This document shows positions 1 through 14,000 of a stretch of DNA of 64,000 nucleotides, piece after piece; the first letter of the stretch is position 1; each line of letters opens with the position of its first letter. The DNA is from Blastobasis lacticolella (taxonomy: Eukaryota > Arthropoda > Insecta > Lepidoptera > Blastobasidae), in NCBI GenBank assembly GCA_905147135.1, contig LR990050.1, forward strand, positions 9,112,001 to 9,176,000. The letters run 5' to 3'. The notes below the pieces were generated by a model. It did no database searches, had not been told where the DNA came from, and saw only the letters and a program-made list of their open reading frames with translations. A program made the position numbers and the translations under genes.

Positions 1-2930
1 GCCCTAATATGATATGTGAGATCATATCAGATACACAGGGGTTTTCATTATCGTGACACCGTCATGCTACATTTGTCGCGTGGGCGTGCCAGCATGAGAC
101 GGCGTGACACACATGTAATTACAAACATACACATCGATTACCGCCGACGAATGTGATAGACTAATAACAAATATTGCTCTTATCGGCACTGGGTATCTGA
201 ACTGTCGCTTGTTATATAGAACGATGGGATATTTTTGGGACTTGCTCAAGATGATTTATGAGAAATAGCTGTCGACAGATGCCTGAAAAATGAGTCCGAC
301 TTACTCTTATTCAAATATCTTCGAAACTACTGAGCCGATGTCGATGAAAGAACGAAAAGAACCACTTCGATCTCTCCGATCAGATCCAACGATGCAACAG
401 ACTGACACACAAAAGACCTAATGCAAAATGATAAGTCTTTAAGAGCTATAAATTCATAGTGTAGTTTCCGTTCAAACCTGCTCTTTACTTTATTATTAAT
501 CTTCAAATACACGTTTTTTACGTATACCCTCGTCGACCGGGCCTCGTCCAATTGACGACTTCTTGATCTCATTACGTACCTTTAAGGTTTCTTGAGTTAT
601 TCTGGCGGTCCCTCATTAGGGGCGAGTTGACGTCAAGTGGGCGGCGTGCGTCGCGCGGCCGCGGCCCTCGGCAAACAGGGCGCGGACGGCGCACGCGGCA
701 GCTAATTGTTAGGGACCAACGGACCTGGCTTCGGTCACTTTCCTACCTTCCCCTTTGGTATGTGCACACTCAAGAGACACCCGAGAAATCATCGTCGAGG
801 CAGATTTATTCGACCGCGCGAGGGACACGAGTCTATTTTTAACGAAATCCTGCAAAACATATGCCCACGTGAAGTAGTTAAGCTCTTAATGATCTTCAGC
901 AATAACTGCGCTTTCCGTGACTCTGCAAAGAGTTGATCTTTAATTTAGTGCTCTCTGAAATCTGAATATGTATATTGTTCAGTCATAAAACTTGATAACG
1001 TAATTGTTATGTTTTTATTGTGTAAAATCTAATATTCATATGTAAAATACTTGAATTTGCTTTTATCAAGTAGGTCGGTGAAGCCGGTGAGGTGGTTTTG
1101 GTCCCTTGCTGTGCTGCAGTACTAATTGTGTTGACCGGCGGGCGGCTGATTGATAGACCGCCTGTTACGCCGGACGACCTCGTTAATTCGCACAAGTTTT
1201 CTTTCCTGTTGTTGTTCTCTCACGCCATACAAATCGTTCGCTGCGCCAATTATACAGAAATTGGGTGTTAATAGGTCCTTTAATTTGGTCTAATGGGAGA
1301 ATATCGCTTAATAATTTATTTCAAATTCCTCGCGATGAAACGGTGGAGCATCATTGGTACAGCTACATTTATTTATTTCATTTGTACGTAGTAAGTAACC
1401 GTTTAATATGAATCGTCACCATATTCATATTAAAAATATGGGGAAGGATTTCATATCCGATCTCCGCCTAAAAAGAGCTGTTTCACGGAGATACGACCAA
1501 AGTTATACGAGAGCCTCTCAATGTATCTGGGATCGTGAATCTGCAGACGCGGCCGTAATCGCGAATGTCGTTCAAGGTGTCCTGTCGAGCAATAAAGATA
1601 AGGCGCGGTCGCAAAAACGGCTACAACCATAGAAATTTACGTTATCACCACCCCTAACGTTTCCAATATAAATAATGATTAAATGCCACTTTATTTTAGG
1701 CAAATTTTTATTGTTTGATCTTGGGTCTGCTTTTCTTTTGTAGGCAAAATACCCTTTCATTTATGGTTATTTTTTATTAAACTAAACTCGCGTTCTTTAT
1801 ACATATTGTTACATTTATCGGGATACGTACTTATGCGATTTGTTTGTTTCTCGACGTTTTAGTAGGGTTACACACACAAGGTTGTCAATTTAAAGTGAAT
1901 ACGAAGTTATGAAATCCAGCTGATATGGGCTGTAGATGATTCATTGATTGATTGATTAATTATGGTAGTTTGGCCCGCCTGCCAAGCGTGAAAATTATAA
2001 CAATACTCTCCACTAATGTGGAGAAGACTCAAGTCGAATAGTGACCTTTTATGAGATGATTGTTCGCTTATTGATGTTTTGATTATTGTATTAATTAAAC
2101 ATTTACTTGTCATTAGATTTAAATCATTGTGTTAATACAATACATGTGTCATTCATGATTAATTAATGAATATGTCATGTAGCGATTCATAACATTATTC
2201 AAACAATACGAGTACCTAAAACACTCTGTGCTATACAAACAATGATTTTGTGTGCTCTACCTACATATACAGTGTTTACATACAAGTTTCGGCCAATTAT
2301 ATTTTAGTATGCATTTAGGAAATCATAAGTGAAAATATTTAAGTACCGTGAGTCGAGTATTTCGCAGATTCCCAATACATAATGGAAACGATTAATATCA
2401 CCAAGCCGTTTGCGTCAGCGGCTGTTTGGGTAAACAAACAATCTGTGCTATTTATGTCCGGTGAATATTTACGAATAACAATAATCTAAGTCAAACAGAA
2501 GTCTCCATTAAACAGATATTATTTTGCAGCAGCTTGCGAGTCCGGTTCTTGCCTGGTTCTGCTCGGCGAAATTATTGATGGAACATAGATTAATTTCGTT
2601 TTTGTTGGCGCTCTGTGCTGGCGCCTACGTATAATAAATACTTGGCCGTGGTGAAGGGATGCTAAGTTAGGTTGGGAGTTGGTATCGATTGTTGACCGGC
2701 GTTGCGTAAGCGACCTTGGTTCCGGGCGCTGCAGATGTAAGGATTCGCGAAATGCGACGTTGATTGCCCCCGCGGGCTGAGATAGCCGATGTGTTGCCGC
2801 GTTGCCGCCTGCCGCTTTAGAGATGGGCACTGCGTAACAATTGCGCTAACTCAGTTCCTGAGTCGGACGACTTTTCGAAATATCTTAAATCAAACATTAT
2901 TACAAATTCACTATTCGTGGTGGTTGCAAG
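1..2930. other. Non-coding DNA left of the first rdgC exon in window
   Basis: Probably rdgC intron. No exon of the missing N-terminal part (GDxHG block) was found. A GC-rich patch at about 605-705 contains a palindromic TTGACGTCAA (CRE-like). A repeat stub at about 1972-2000 (starting GCCCGCCTGCCAAGCGTG) is shared with 8468-8500. A second GC-richer patch lies at about 2680-2830. The small open frames here show no recognisable protein. Confidence 0.5.
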
Positions 2931-2934
2931 AAAA

Positions 2935-3165
2935 AATTATTTTAATTTTTTTTAAATTAGGCTTGCCAGGCATTTGACCGCAATCTCATCTGGTGGTAAC
3001 TGACGATGCGGCCGACGATATAGCATGCCTGTTTAGGAACAGCCTATTCACTCTAGCCTTAAAGGTATCCAGATTATAATGATCTGGTAACACACTCGCA
3101 GGCAGCGTGTTACATTCCTTAGCCGTACGCATTATAAAGGATGAACCAAAGCGGCTCGTGTGGAT
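2935..3165 (-). mobile_element. Jockey-clade LINE, 3' fragment
   Basis: Read on the minus strand, 3165 to about 2990 encodes [20 protein letters not shown] and then [20 protein letters not shown]. This is nearly the same as the C-terminus of the element at 7058-8440. It is followed by the same short 3' UTR (ACCACCAG, TGCGGTCAAATGCCTGGC) and an A-rich tail at 2935-2955. It is 5'-truncated, as usual for LINE insertions. Confidence 0.85.
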
Positions 3166-4497
3166 GGCTTACTTATAGAATTTGATTTATCACAGTTGAA
3201 ATAGATGACCTGCGCTATGGTATGCAGCTCAATCAGCTGAACCTAAGTTTTGGAATTTTACTTATTCACCCATCTCTAGCCGTCACGACAATAACCCGGC
3301 TGCGGCAATCCGGGCAATCCAGATTACGCCGTCTAGCTTGGCCGGGTAAGAAATTGGACATTCTATTTACGAGGGGCTGTTATCTCGGGACTTAGTTAGA
3401 TTTTCGTGATTTGGGAATACCACGGTCTGCAGTAGAGGTGGGTAATACTAAGAATTTGTAAGAAATGTCATTATGACTGCGAAATGGGTGTTAACGAGTC
3501 TTTGTCCGCGTGAGCCAGTGAAGCTGCGGCGCCAAACAAAAACGGAATTCAAATAATTTCGTCCTTCCGTCTGTCCATTATGTCCCTGCTCTTGCCTCGA
3601 AGTCGGCTTGCTTCTAATATAGATAAAATTTTATGATTGTCGTCTATGGACTGATAGTCAAAAAAAAATGGTAAGAGAAAACTCTAAAAATTACGTAGGA
3701 ATAAATACCTAAATTAAGTTTACGTTTAATCCAATGGCTACGTTACGTTACGTTTAAACCTTTATTATTAAATATACATATACCTTTATTATTATATACA
3801 TATAACTTATATATTTTATGCGGAACCTTGGGAATCCATAGCGATTTCATAACCAGCGGTCACGGCTGCAGGCTCCTATTTCAACGCGTGACTCAGTCAG
3901 CTTTCTATTTTGTAAGGGTTCCTTCCTACTTGAATACTACGTAACTGGGTCTTCGAGAAAGTTGTTTGCGAAAACGATATAATGAATAAGCTTCGTGGAT
4001 GTCCCATATAGCGTAATAAGGGTTGATTACATTACAAGATAGGCTCTATATCGTCGGCATTTGGTACGTTCGACTTCTGAAGTTTAATTAATGTGTCCCT
4101 GCCCTTTGCTAATTTCCTTACATTGATTAAATGCGTTGACGATAAATGGGTCGCGCTAATGGAGCAGCTTTCGCTAGTTCGAAGAAATCCGAGGACAGGT
4201 CTTTTCGTTGGGATTGTATAGTTAATGCTATTAGTGTCGGAAATGTAAGGATTTGGCTATTTGGTAATCTCGATACTTTTAGGTACTTACACATGTATCT
4301 CCGTGAGTAATGGTCATCATCATAATATATTTAAAAGTACGGCACTCGTTGGTGGAGCAATCGCCACTCCTCTCTTTTGTCTGCCAACCTCATCACCTCC
4401 TTATAATCCCCGGCGCTCAGTTTTTCCTTTACGTTCTTAAAATATTCAAATCCTAAATAAAGGTAAGACACCAAAAAAAATTGATAAGTATAATAAT
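3166..4497. other. Intronic DNA, no gene seen
   Basis: AT-rich with no recognised coding segment. A short duplication of the type TTTATTATTAAATATACATATA lies at about 3760-3810. Nothing else stands out. Confidence 0.4.
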
Positions 4498-4584
4498 AAT
4501 TATTTAATATTATTAATATTAAATAACAATTTAATATTAATAATATTAAATAACAATTTAATATTAATAATATTAAATTGTTAT
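4498..4584. repeat. AT-only palindromic tandem repeat, 27-bp unit
   Basis: About three copies of a 27-bp unit made almost only of A and T (core TTTAATATTAATAATATTAA), each largely self-complementary and separated by ACAA. The tract can form hairpins or cruciforms. It lies about 330 bp upstream of the first rdgC exon in the window. Confidence 0.85.
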
Positions 4585-4913
4585 GCTTATATATGGATAA
4601 TGTAATTATAAACGTGTTAAAAAAAATTTAACATGTTAAACAATGATCATGTTCACATTCGAACCTTTTTTGACGGGTAGCGAAATCGGCAACGCTGTGG
4701 CAAAATTGGAAGGCCGCACGAAATGGATATGGATATGTCACTAGACGTCATCTTATTATAACTTGGACATGATAAGGGTCTTATCGATTCAATGCTGAAC
4801 CGTCGTCCGACCAATGTAGTATGCTTGTTGAGATCTGGGGCTTTATTTGAATAGTGCACGCTATTCAGATTCGCTTGTCGTCGAGATTTTAATATTTTGC
4901 ATCTCTTATGCAG

Positions 4914-5080
4914 AACGGGCTACCGTCAGCGGAGAACCCATACATATTCAATGGGGACTTTGTGGACCGCGGCAAGAAGGGGCTGGAGGTGCTGCTGCTG
5001 CTGCTGGCTTGCGTGCTGGCGTTCCCGGGCGGGGTGTTCCTCAACCGCGGAAACCATGAAGACCTCATTATGAATTCTAG
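4914..5080 (+). CDS. rdgC: rdgC exon (first in window): GDFVDRG and RGNHE blocks
   Basis: The acceptor is TTATGCAG at 4913 and the donor is AG|GTACGT at 5081. The exon enters in phase 0 and leaves with two bases of a codon. It encodes [20 protein letters not shown], then [20 protein letters not shown] and [23 protein letters not shown] and GNHE supply metal ligands and the catalytic histidine of PPP phosphatases. An ATG at 4908 lies in the acceptor region and is not the start. The exon is clearly GC-richer than its surroundings. Confidence 0.95.
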
Positions 5081-8000
5081 GTACGTACTGGGAGTTTAGG
5101 TAAGCACCTGGAGGCGCCTTTTACGATTAACTGTAAGAAAATTTTCTTTTGTAACTACAACAACGTAGAGCTCGTCTAGTCTAAAATGACGCGCCCCACT
5201 ACTTAGTTAGTTGATTTCGATGTGTGAGTGCAAAAATTGATAACGACACTTCATCTGTGTGGGAGCCAATGAACGACGCGTATTCCTACGTTTGAATCTC
5301 ACCGGCAACTGAATGACCAATTACAACGGCATTTGTATTGCGTCCATATTTTAAACTTGCTTGTGTGTGTTAATGCAATAGTGGGGCGCGTCATTTTAGA
5401 TTAGACGAGCTTTACAAGAATACGTATAGTTACCTTTATTTGATGCATTTGCAACCAAATTGAATTACGTAGCTGAAAGAAGGGGGCCATTAGCTGTGAT
5501 AGGTCCCAAGAACTCATCCTCAATAACCAGGATTGACTTTTATTGAATAAATGAAAACATATTTAATGAATGCTGTAAAACACTTTTAACAACTACACAG
5601 GAATATGGTTCTTAAGGTCGTAATACACTGTACACCAACTTCTTACAAAACATTAACTTACAATGAACGTAAGTTCAATGTTAAGGTGTCAGGAGCGTCA
5701 GACAGTAAAATCCACGATTCATTTTATTACGACTACACTGAGAGCGCGCCATAACGAGATTGTCCAACTGTCTACTACGGCAGCGACAGAACGGGCCCAC
5801 AAACGCCAATTCCGCCGGAGACACGTCTTTCATCCTTGCTAACGTACTTATTGGTGTCTTTGTGAGATTTTTTTCACTACATATTACAGCAAAAATCCCA
5901 TTCTTGCGCTATGACATATCCAATTCGACATTTTCTCATGCTAAATAGCTCTACTAGTGGGTTCGGCGCGACTTCGTTCGCGTGGCGTTCTACTCTTACC
6001 CTACCCTACATCTAGCCTACGATATCATACCCTACCCTACCTTACACTTACCCTACCACTACCCCTCATGTCTCGTGGTCCCGACTCCCATGGCCTCGAT
6101 GCGGAGAACTATAAAGACCGACGTCGTAAATCGGGTACTCCTTTAAAATGGAAACATTTCAAATGCGTGACAATAATCTTGGGGTTATGTCCCTGTTGCG
6201 CTCCCGCGCGTTGCGCGAAGGCCCGGGGTCCACCTAAATACATAACTACATAGTTATATTATTTAGGTAGGTACCTAGGTACCTACCTAACGTATATACG
6301 TATATACGTTACGCGGATACCCGGACGATGAAGATATGGGACGTGAGATCGAGATCTTGGCTAATACGTGTTTGAGCTTAATTCACGAATGGGAGATGGG
6401 AACCGCCTAATTTTACCCCTAGTAAAACTTACCAACTATTACTAAGGGTTCGTTAGTTGGTCCACCTCGGATAAGATTCAATCAGGAAACGCTGAAATAA
6501 AAGGTGCCTTACCTCGGTCTTATGTTGGAATATAATTTTAGCTTGATAGAGCATATTATTCAAGTCTGTGAGAAGGCCAAGCGGAATTTATTTGCATTAA
6601 ATACGATTGCGACATCAACATAGGGTCTCAGCTTTAAAAACTTAAAAAATTGAAAGCTACATATATGGGTAAGGTTAGCTATGGGGTCCAGGTATGGGTT
6701 GACCGAGCGATGATTGAAACTGCGTGACGGAAACTTTTGCAAAGCCCTGTGTAAAGCATACCGCACGGTCAGTACCAATGAATCACTGGTCTTAGCGGGA
6801 GTTCTTCCGATTGATCTAGAGATCCAGCGAGGGGTTCCTAACTTCTATGTATCGTAACGTAACCCTTATTTTGTGCGTTCACGAGATCTGCCTAAAATAA
6901 GTAAATTGATCAAAGATCCTAGTCTAGTATATGAGTGGCATATGTAGGATATGGCCGTGTGGTGTCCGGCAGAGTAGAATAGCACCAACCCCTTACACTC
7001 GTGGGTGTCGTACATGGCGACTAATGTTTTCGAGGGAAAAGATCAAGAGTCTCCGTAGTGTGGAAAATGGGCAGCAGCATACTCTGTAAGATTATGGAGC
7101 GTGCACTAAACAAGAAACTCCTCGTGCATCTTGAAGGTAACGATCTCCTCAGCGATCACCAGTACGGATTCCGCTGTGGTCGGTCAACTGGGGAGCTTCT
7201 GGTGTATGCTACTCATATGTGGAGTGAGGCCATTGAGAGGCATGGTGAGGCCCTTGCTGTGTCTCTCGATATCTCCAAGGCCTTTGACAGGGTTTGGCAC
7301 GCAGCCCTTTTAAGCAAGCTTCCCTCATATGGTATTCCTGCTGGCTTTTGCACCTGGATATCGGATTTTCTGAGTGAACGATCAATCCGTGTAGTTCTAG
7401 ACGGTTACACTTCTGAACTTAAGGCTATCGACGCGGGAGTTCCTCAGGGGTCGGTCCGCGACTCTTTTCCTGCTGCATATTAATAATCTGCTTGGACCCG
7501 GTATCTTTCGGTACGCAGACGACAGCACAGTAACGGACAGATATCTGTCAGATGCAAAAGCTAGCAGGGGCGATATTCAGTCTTGTCGAGAGGCCATGGT
7601 TGGTCGCTTGAACGAGGCTCTCAAGGCAGTGTCCGATTGGGGCGAAGCCAATGTAGTGTCGTTCAACGCCACCAAAACACAGGCGTGTTTGTTTTCCGCT
7701 AAACGGAGTCCATTCCATCTAGCTCCGGCTTTCCGGGGTGTGACTGTGGAAATTACCGACAACCTACAGCTCCTGGGTGTTGAGCTATCAACAAATCTCA
7801 ACTTTGGACAGTACATCGAATCAAAAGCCAAGACTGCTGCAAAAAAACTTGGAATCCTCTCGAAGGTCAAGCGGTACTTCACTTCAAGGCAGTTGCTTCA
7901 ATTATATCAAGCACAAGTCCGATCTTGCATGGAGTACTGCTGCCACCTCTGGGATGGATCAGCCAAATACCAACTGGCTGCTTTGGATTCGGTGGAAAAA

Positions 8001-11000
8001 CGGGCAAAGAGACTAATTTGTGATCCGCAGTTAATTGAGGCTAAGCTGCAGAGCCTCGAGCATCGGCGTAGGGTTGCGCGTTTGTCGGTTTTCTACAGGT
8101 TGCACTTCGGAGAGTGTGCGAAGCAGTTGCACGACCTCATTCCGCCGGCCCCTTTTCGCCATCGGGAGACGCGATCCGGGCGAGCGCTTCATCCTTATGT
8201 CGTGGATCTTCCAACTATCCGCACGAGCCGCTTTGGCTCGACTTTTATAATGCGTACGGCTAAGGAGTGGAATGCGTTGCCTGCGAGTGTGTTCCCTGAT
8301 CAATATAATCTGGATGCCTTCAAGGCTAGAGTGAATAGGCTGTTCCTAGACAGGCATGCTCCATCATAGACCGCATCGTCACTTACCACCAGGTGAGGTG
8401 GCGGTCAAATGCCTGGCTAGTAAAGTAATAAAAAAAAAAAAAAGAATCCCTTGTAACACTGCGATTTTTACCCCGCCTGCCAAGCGTGAACATTATGGCA
8501 ATAACCTCCCCTTTCGTGGGAGAGGCCCTAAGTCCTGCAGTGGACTATTACGGTCTGTGATGGTGATAATATGAATGGCAGGGTCGCTGGGAGTTCATTC
8601 ACTGGACGCCATTTGTTTCTGTTCATTCCGACAAAACATGATAGACGGTATAAGAAATGGCTGGTAGTGGACCATTGTGTAGCCAAGTTCTTAACTGGAC
8701 ACGGTAACTTCTAGGCTAAATTTCATTCTCTCGCAATTGTGCCCTCGACCTACTGCGAGTGTTCGTCGCGTAATAGTTTAATTAAGCAATCTGCTCATCA
8801 TATTTTACGGTAATGCGAACTGTGGCAACATGAGAGGTGCTTAATGTTGGATCCTATTTCCTGTAACTTGGGTGTTGTTTATTATTTGGACCTTGTGGCG
8901 GGCGCCAGGCAATTTCAAAGCCTCCTAGCGCTTTTGCCGTCATTATTATTGGCAACATCATGCTAGACATCTTTTAATTACCTTGTGTATATCCGTGATG
9001 CGTTTCCCCTGATTTCTGGCATTGACCTATGCCTATTTTGTATTGCGCTATCTCCGCTTTTTGCGGGGAAAGTTGGAAACACTATCTTTCCTACGCCTAT
9101 CAGTAGGGCAGCACCAGTTGCTCTCGCGCGCGATAAGCGAGAAAAGGCGCGACTTAGTTATTGCTATCTCTTTCATCTTAGTATTGAGAGAAGAAAACAA
9201 ACGCTTCCCGTAGCGAAAAAGTCGCGGCGCGAGCTTTGTCGCGGACACACCTGTGCTAGGCGTACTGTCACTTCTTAATTCTAATTGTTGCGGGTTCCAA
9301 GACAGTATTAGCTTTCATTTTATTACAAAATATAATAAATTAAAAAGGTATTTATTTAGCATTTAGCTCTAAAAATAATAACATAAAATTAAAATAAATT
9401 AAACAAAGAAAAAAAGAGTAAGAGAAAAAAAAATTTATACAAACACTAAACGCTAAGAAGGCCAGAGCTCAGTTCCGCAGATACGCGAAGGTGCCTACGG
9501 GCCTGCTATTCTGCCTTGGCCTACAAAATTACACAGAATAAAATTTATTATAGACACAGACACTATAAATAAATAAATTTAATAGATTTCACTATGGATC
9601 ATGACCAAGTATCTAAAAAACACGTACTTAACGTGTACCTATTCAAATTCAGTTAATAATTTTATGGAGACAGTTAGGGTGGTATCTGGTTTATATATTT
9701 TAATCCAAGCATCAAATATTCCTGAACCTGAGTCCTGGTTTTAGTAGGTGTGATATGCTTGAGTTTCGAGCTCGCCACCCGCTAGGTGTGCCTCCTAATA
9801 TTGTTGGCGAAGCGAGGTTGACCGAGGTCTTTCGCTGGGGATCCGGAGAATGGTAAAACAGTTAGGGTCCCTGACGGTGTTTTTATTTTTTAGTGCTTCG
9901 GTAATTTGAAATGAAACAACAGCCAATGAGAATAAACCGTGTCCACATATTTAACAGCGAGGTTTTCCCCTGGAGAGAACAACTTGGAGTTCTTCAAGAA
10001 TGGGGTTAAAAGATTTTTACGGGGTCGACAACCCGTGGGTGAAGCCCCTGGTATTGCAAACGTCCATGGGCTGCGTCCATCCATTAAGTAAGCTTGTTTG
10101 CCACCATGGTGTTATAAAAAAACATATAAGCCTTCTACTGAAAAAGCACTCTCAAATCATATCATCAGTTACTATGCCACATTCAATAGCACACACTTAT
10201 AAAAGCTCTCTTTTAGAATCGAGGTAATATAAGAGATACAATACATTCAATAGCTAAAATTATTTAGCTATTACTTCCTATCGGAAATATGAAGACACAA
10301 AAAATTCAATCAAATGTTGAGCTATTGAATAGCAATTTCGATTCAAAAATAACATTTTCTTTTCCCCTCACAGGTACGGTTTCATCAAAGAAGTCCAACA
10401 AAAATACCGGGTAAGGGTAATTGCTTTAGTTCCATTCAATATTTCATTTTACTCGTAGTTTCAGCATAAAATTCGAAACGAGGCAAGGAAAGGTTATACG
10501 GTAACTTTTATTTCTTTAGTTCGCCTTGCGTCAAGCCATTAGAATATGTAATGTGTCGCTGGTAGGTATTTATGTTCTCGCTGAATGAGATACCTATGCA
10601 GCGCGTGCGTTGGCATAGTGAAAACGAAGGAATAATCCTCAAATCACAATACAATGACTAATATTATCCTAATTGTTGCTAAAGCGGTAGTGCCTACCCA
10701 TTCAGACAGATTTCTCGGGTTTGAGATAGTTATTGTGTTAGTAGTAGTATAGTAGCTGACATGGCTAGATCCCAGAATTGAATATTTCATGATATGGCCG
10801 ACCGTTTCATGTTGAAAATGTTTAAATTAACAATTGATCAAGATTGCTCAAATTAATGATATGGCCAAACGTGGATTATACATATCATCAAACATTTACG
10901 TTTATACCATATTATCAGATTTCGCTAGGTAGCCTGCATTTCATGAAATACAAGAATTTCATGATCGTCCACATCATGAAGTGATAAATACTTAAAACTG

Positions 11001-14000
11001 GCCACGACATATCTACTGTCTGACAAGAAAGTCGTGAAAAATATATGGGCGCCACTTGACAGCAGAAGTACTTGGTCTGACAGAAATTAATTGTTGCAAA
11101 AGCAGTAGTTCCCATTCACAACTTTCTTACCAGACTGTACACTTGCTAACGTCGCACGGTAGCGACACCACCGCGACTTGAGGATCAAAACACGTCGGCT
11201 ACGTTCGGCTGGCTTCGCAGCGTTCGCATCGCACTAGCAGAACGTAGCCGAGTTCCGATCGCCAGTCGCAGTGGTGTCGCTACCGAGCGACTTGCATCTT
11301 GGCTAGACCCACTGTATCATTGACAGCACAACGCTGAGCGGCTACTGAAACTAATCGAGGGCGTGTACCGGTGGCTGCCGCTCGGAACCATCATCAACAA
11401 CCGGGTGTTCATCGTGCACGGCGGCATCTCCGACACCACCGACCTCGATATGATACGCAGCCTTGAACGAGACAAGGTGCGTATGTCTATTAAGTAGATA
11501 TAGTTTGCTTGTTTATTTTACCCCGAAATCAGATTACCTTAAAGCGTTTATCCCATGTCTAGCCTTGGCGTATGGCAATGCGCGCGAGTCGGCTTTAAGT
11601 GCGTATTTGATCCCCCTTGATTATGGATTCTCCAATATCGGACATTCACATGGAGGAGGAGGCACCCTTCGCTGGTGTTGACACCGTTCTTGACGGAAAA
11701 GATCAGGAGGCTAGCGTGGAATGGGCATGTTAAGCCGGGGAATGAATGGCACGTGACAAGGAAGACGATGAATACTTAAGTAGAATCTGATCTAAGAAAA
11801 TATGGATGGACTGCGTGAAGGACGATATGCGTGTGATAGGTGTGCGCCACACATCGCCAAAGATTTTTAATATGTACTGCGTCGATCTATGGGCGCTGGC
11901 CGAACGTAGCCGAAAGGTTCCGATCGTTAGTCGCACGGTTAGCGCAACGATAAGGTTAAAATTTTTTTCACAAGATAAATCTACTTACTGAATAACAAAT
12001 TATTATGTTTTTGCCAAACTATCTCATCGAGAAAGGATTATATTAGGTCCTTACCTATTAATAATGAATAATAAATGGCGAAAATGACAGAAACTGGAAT
12101 TTTCATAAAAGCAATTTTTCTAAATCTTGGAAATGGCCAATTACTATCTACTCTTTTCATAAAATTACATCTGGTTAAAGAGGCAAAACTGATGGCAAAT
12201 GAAAAGGGGTATTTTCAAACCCTTATAAAAACACGAAATTTTTGTTGTTGTTAAATGTTAGGTACTTACTAGCATCTAAACATAGGTACTCCATTTTCAA
12301 AACAAATATTAGATTCGATATTCAATTGATATAATAATTGTTGATACGATAAGATTGTCGTTTACAATTAAAAATATTTGAGCAAATGTGTAACTGCGAA
12401 AAAAACGCCTATTTCATAGGTAAGGCCAAAGTCAAACCCAATATTAAAAGATTTAGTTGTATTACCTACAATTTTTTTCATTACATTAAAGCCGATAACG
12501 TAAGCCAAATAATCAAACTTATCCAAAACAATCACAATTTCAACGAGAACCTTGCTAGAATAAATGCTTAATTTGCTCCTTTGAAAGCGCCAACTAACCG
12601 CGGTAAAACGAGCGCGGTGACGGGGCGCGAGGCGCAGACGCCTTTGAAATGGAATTTGGTGGCTGAGTATCATTACTCCCGTCTACAAGGGCAAGGGCTC
12701 GGTGCGGGAGTGCTCTAACCACAGCGGTAAAAAGGTAATGTCTCAAACCATGAAGCTCTTCGAACAGATTAAAGAATACCTGCATTTCTTGTTTCTGGAC
12801 ATGCAGAAGGCCTTTGACTGTGTCGCTCGGGAGATTATATGGTGGGCTTTGCAGTCCAAGTCAGTGCCCGAGGCCTATAATGATATTATCCGAGACGATT
12901 ATTCCATAGGACTGCTATTGGTGTCGCCAACCCGTTCCCTTTCCATTGGGGTACCACCTGTTTTACACCAGGGCTCTGTGCTGTCAAACAGCATCTAAGA
13001 CTATCACGAGGTACCTCCGTGGCTGCTCATATAAGCTGAAGATATCGCGCTGACAGTCTCTGGCAAGAGGCGACTAGTCCAACGTGTAAATAAGTAGAAG
13101 GATGCACTTGAGATCGGCGGTCTGATGATGAATGTCTCGAAGAGAAAGTACATGGCCTGCAACAATGCAGATCCCCCACCCGTGCGCATAGGTGAAGATG
13201 AAGTCCCAAGTGGGCCAAGAGTAGAAGGAAGGCGGACCCCGGGCCCTTGCATGCCGCGCGGGGGGGCCATGGGATGATGATGAAGATGATGATTAATGGC
13301 ATTGGCTAGTCGACTTCGTAGAGCGTCGTCTCTTTCGCACGAATACAAACCAAGCCGAAACTAGTTGACGTGTATTATTTATCACTACCTAGTGTATCCA
13401 TGAAGTAATTTGTAACACAAATCCAACGAAAACGCGCTGCTTGATCTTTTATCGAAAAGACTTTCATTTTGAGAAATGCTTTTCACCCCACTTAGTCTTC
13501 ACAAGACTCTAAAGATACCTATTATACGAAAGTAAACTTAGGAGAAACGGTTACCGGTGTGGACCAGGAAAGATACCGCAAATCACCGTGTGCGAATGTC
13601 GAGCAAATCGACCATTATGAGAATGAATGAGTTTTCGGCTCCTCAGTGCGATGAAAGCAGGTGGAGTGTGGTATTAGGTTGTGCAATATCTCGGCATTCA
13701 CCAAAATACAAGTTACATAAATATCGACAAGCTGAAACCCGAAATTCCTATTTCAACTTCAGATAGGTACTCAAGATTTCACGTAAGTATAAGGCCAAAA
13801 TGTTTCGGAATTAGATCTGTTAAAAAAGAATCACGTAAATCTGATAAGTAAACAGACGAAGACGAAGTCTATCCAAACGTATATCTAATGAACCGAATTT
13901 CTCAAGATGAGTTTGCTTATCGGAACAGTTTATCAAATAGGTACCTAAAATACCATATTGCTATCATGGACCTCAAAGAAATATAAATAAATGAATATGC

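Noticed and set aside
2519..2830. 103-codon minus-strand open frame
   Set aside because: No recognisable domain. It sits in a GC-rich patch where stops are rare, and nothing supports transcription on that strand.
5995..6060. Interstitial telomeric repeat
   Set aside because: The unit is a loose ACCCT(A)C repeat rather than the insect TTAGG/CCTAA unit.
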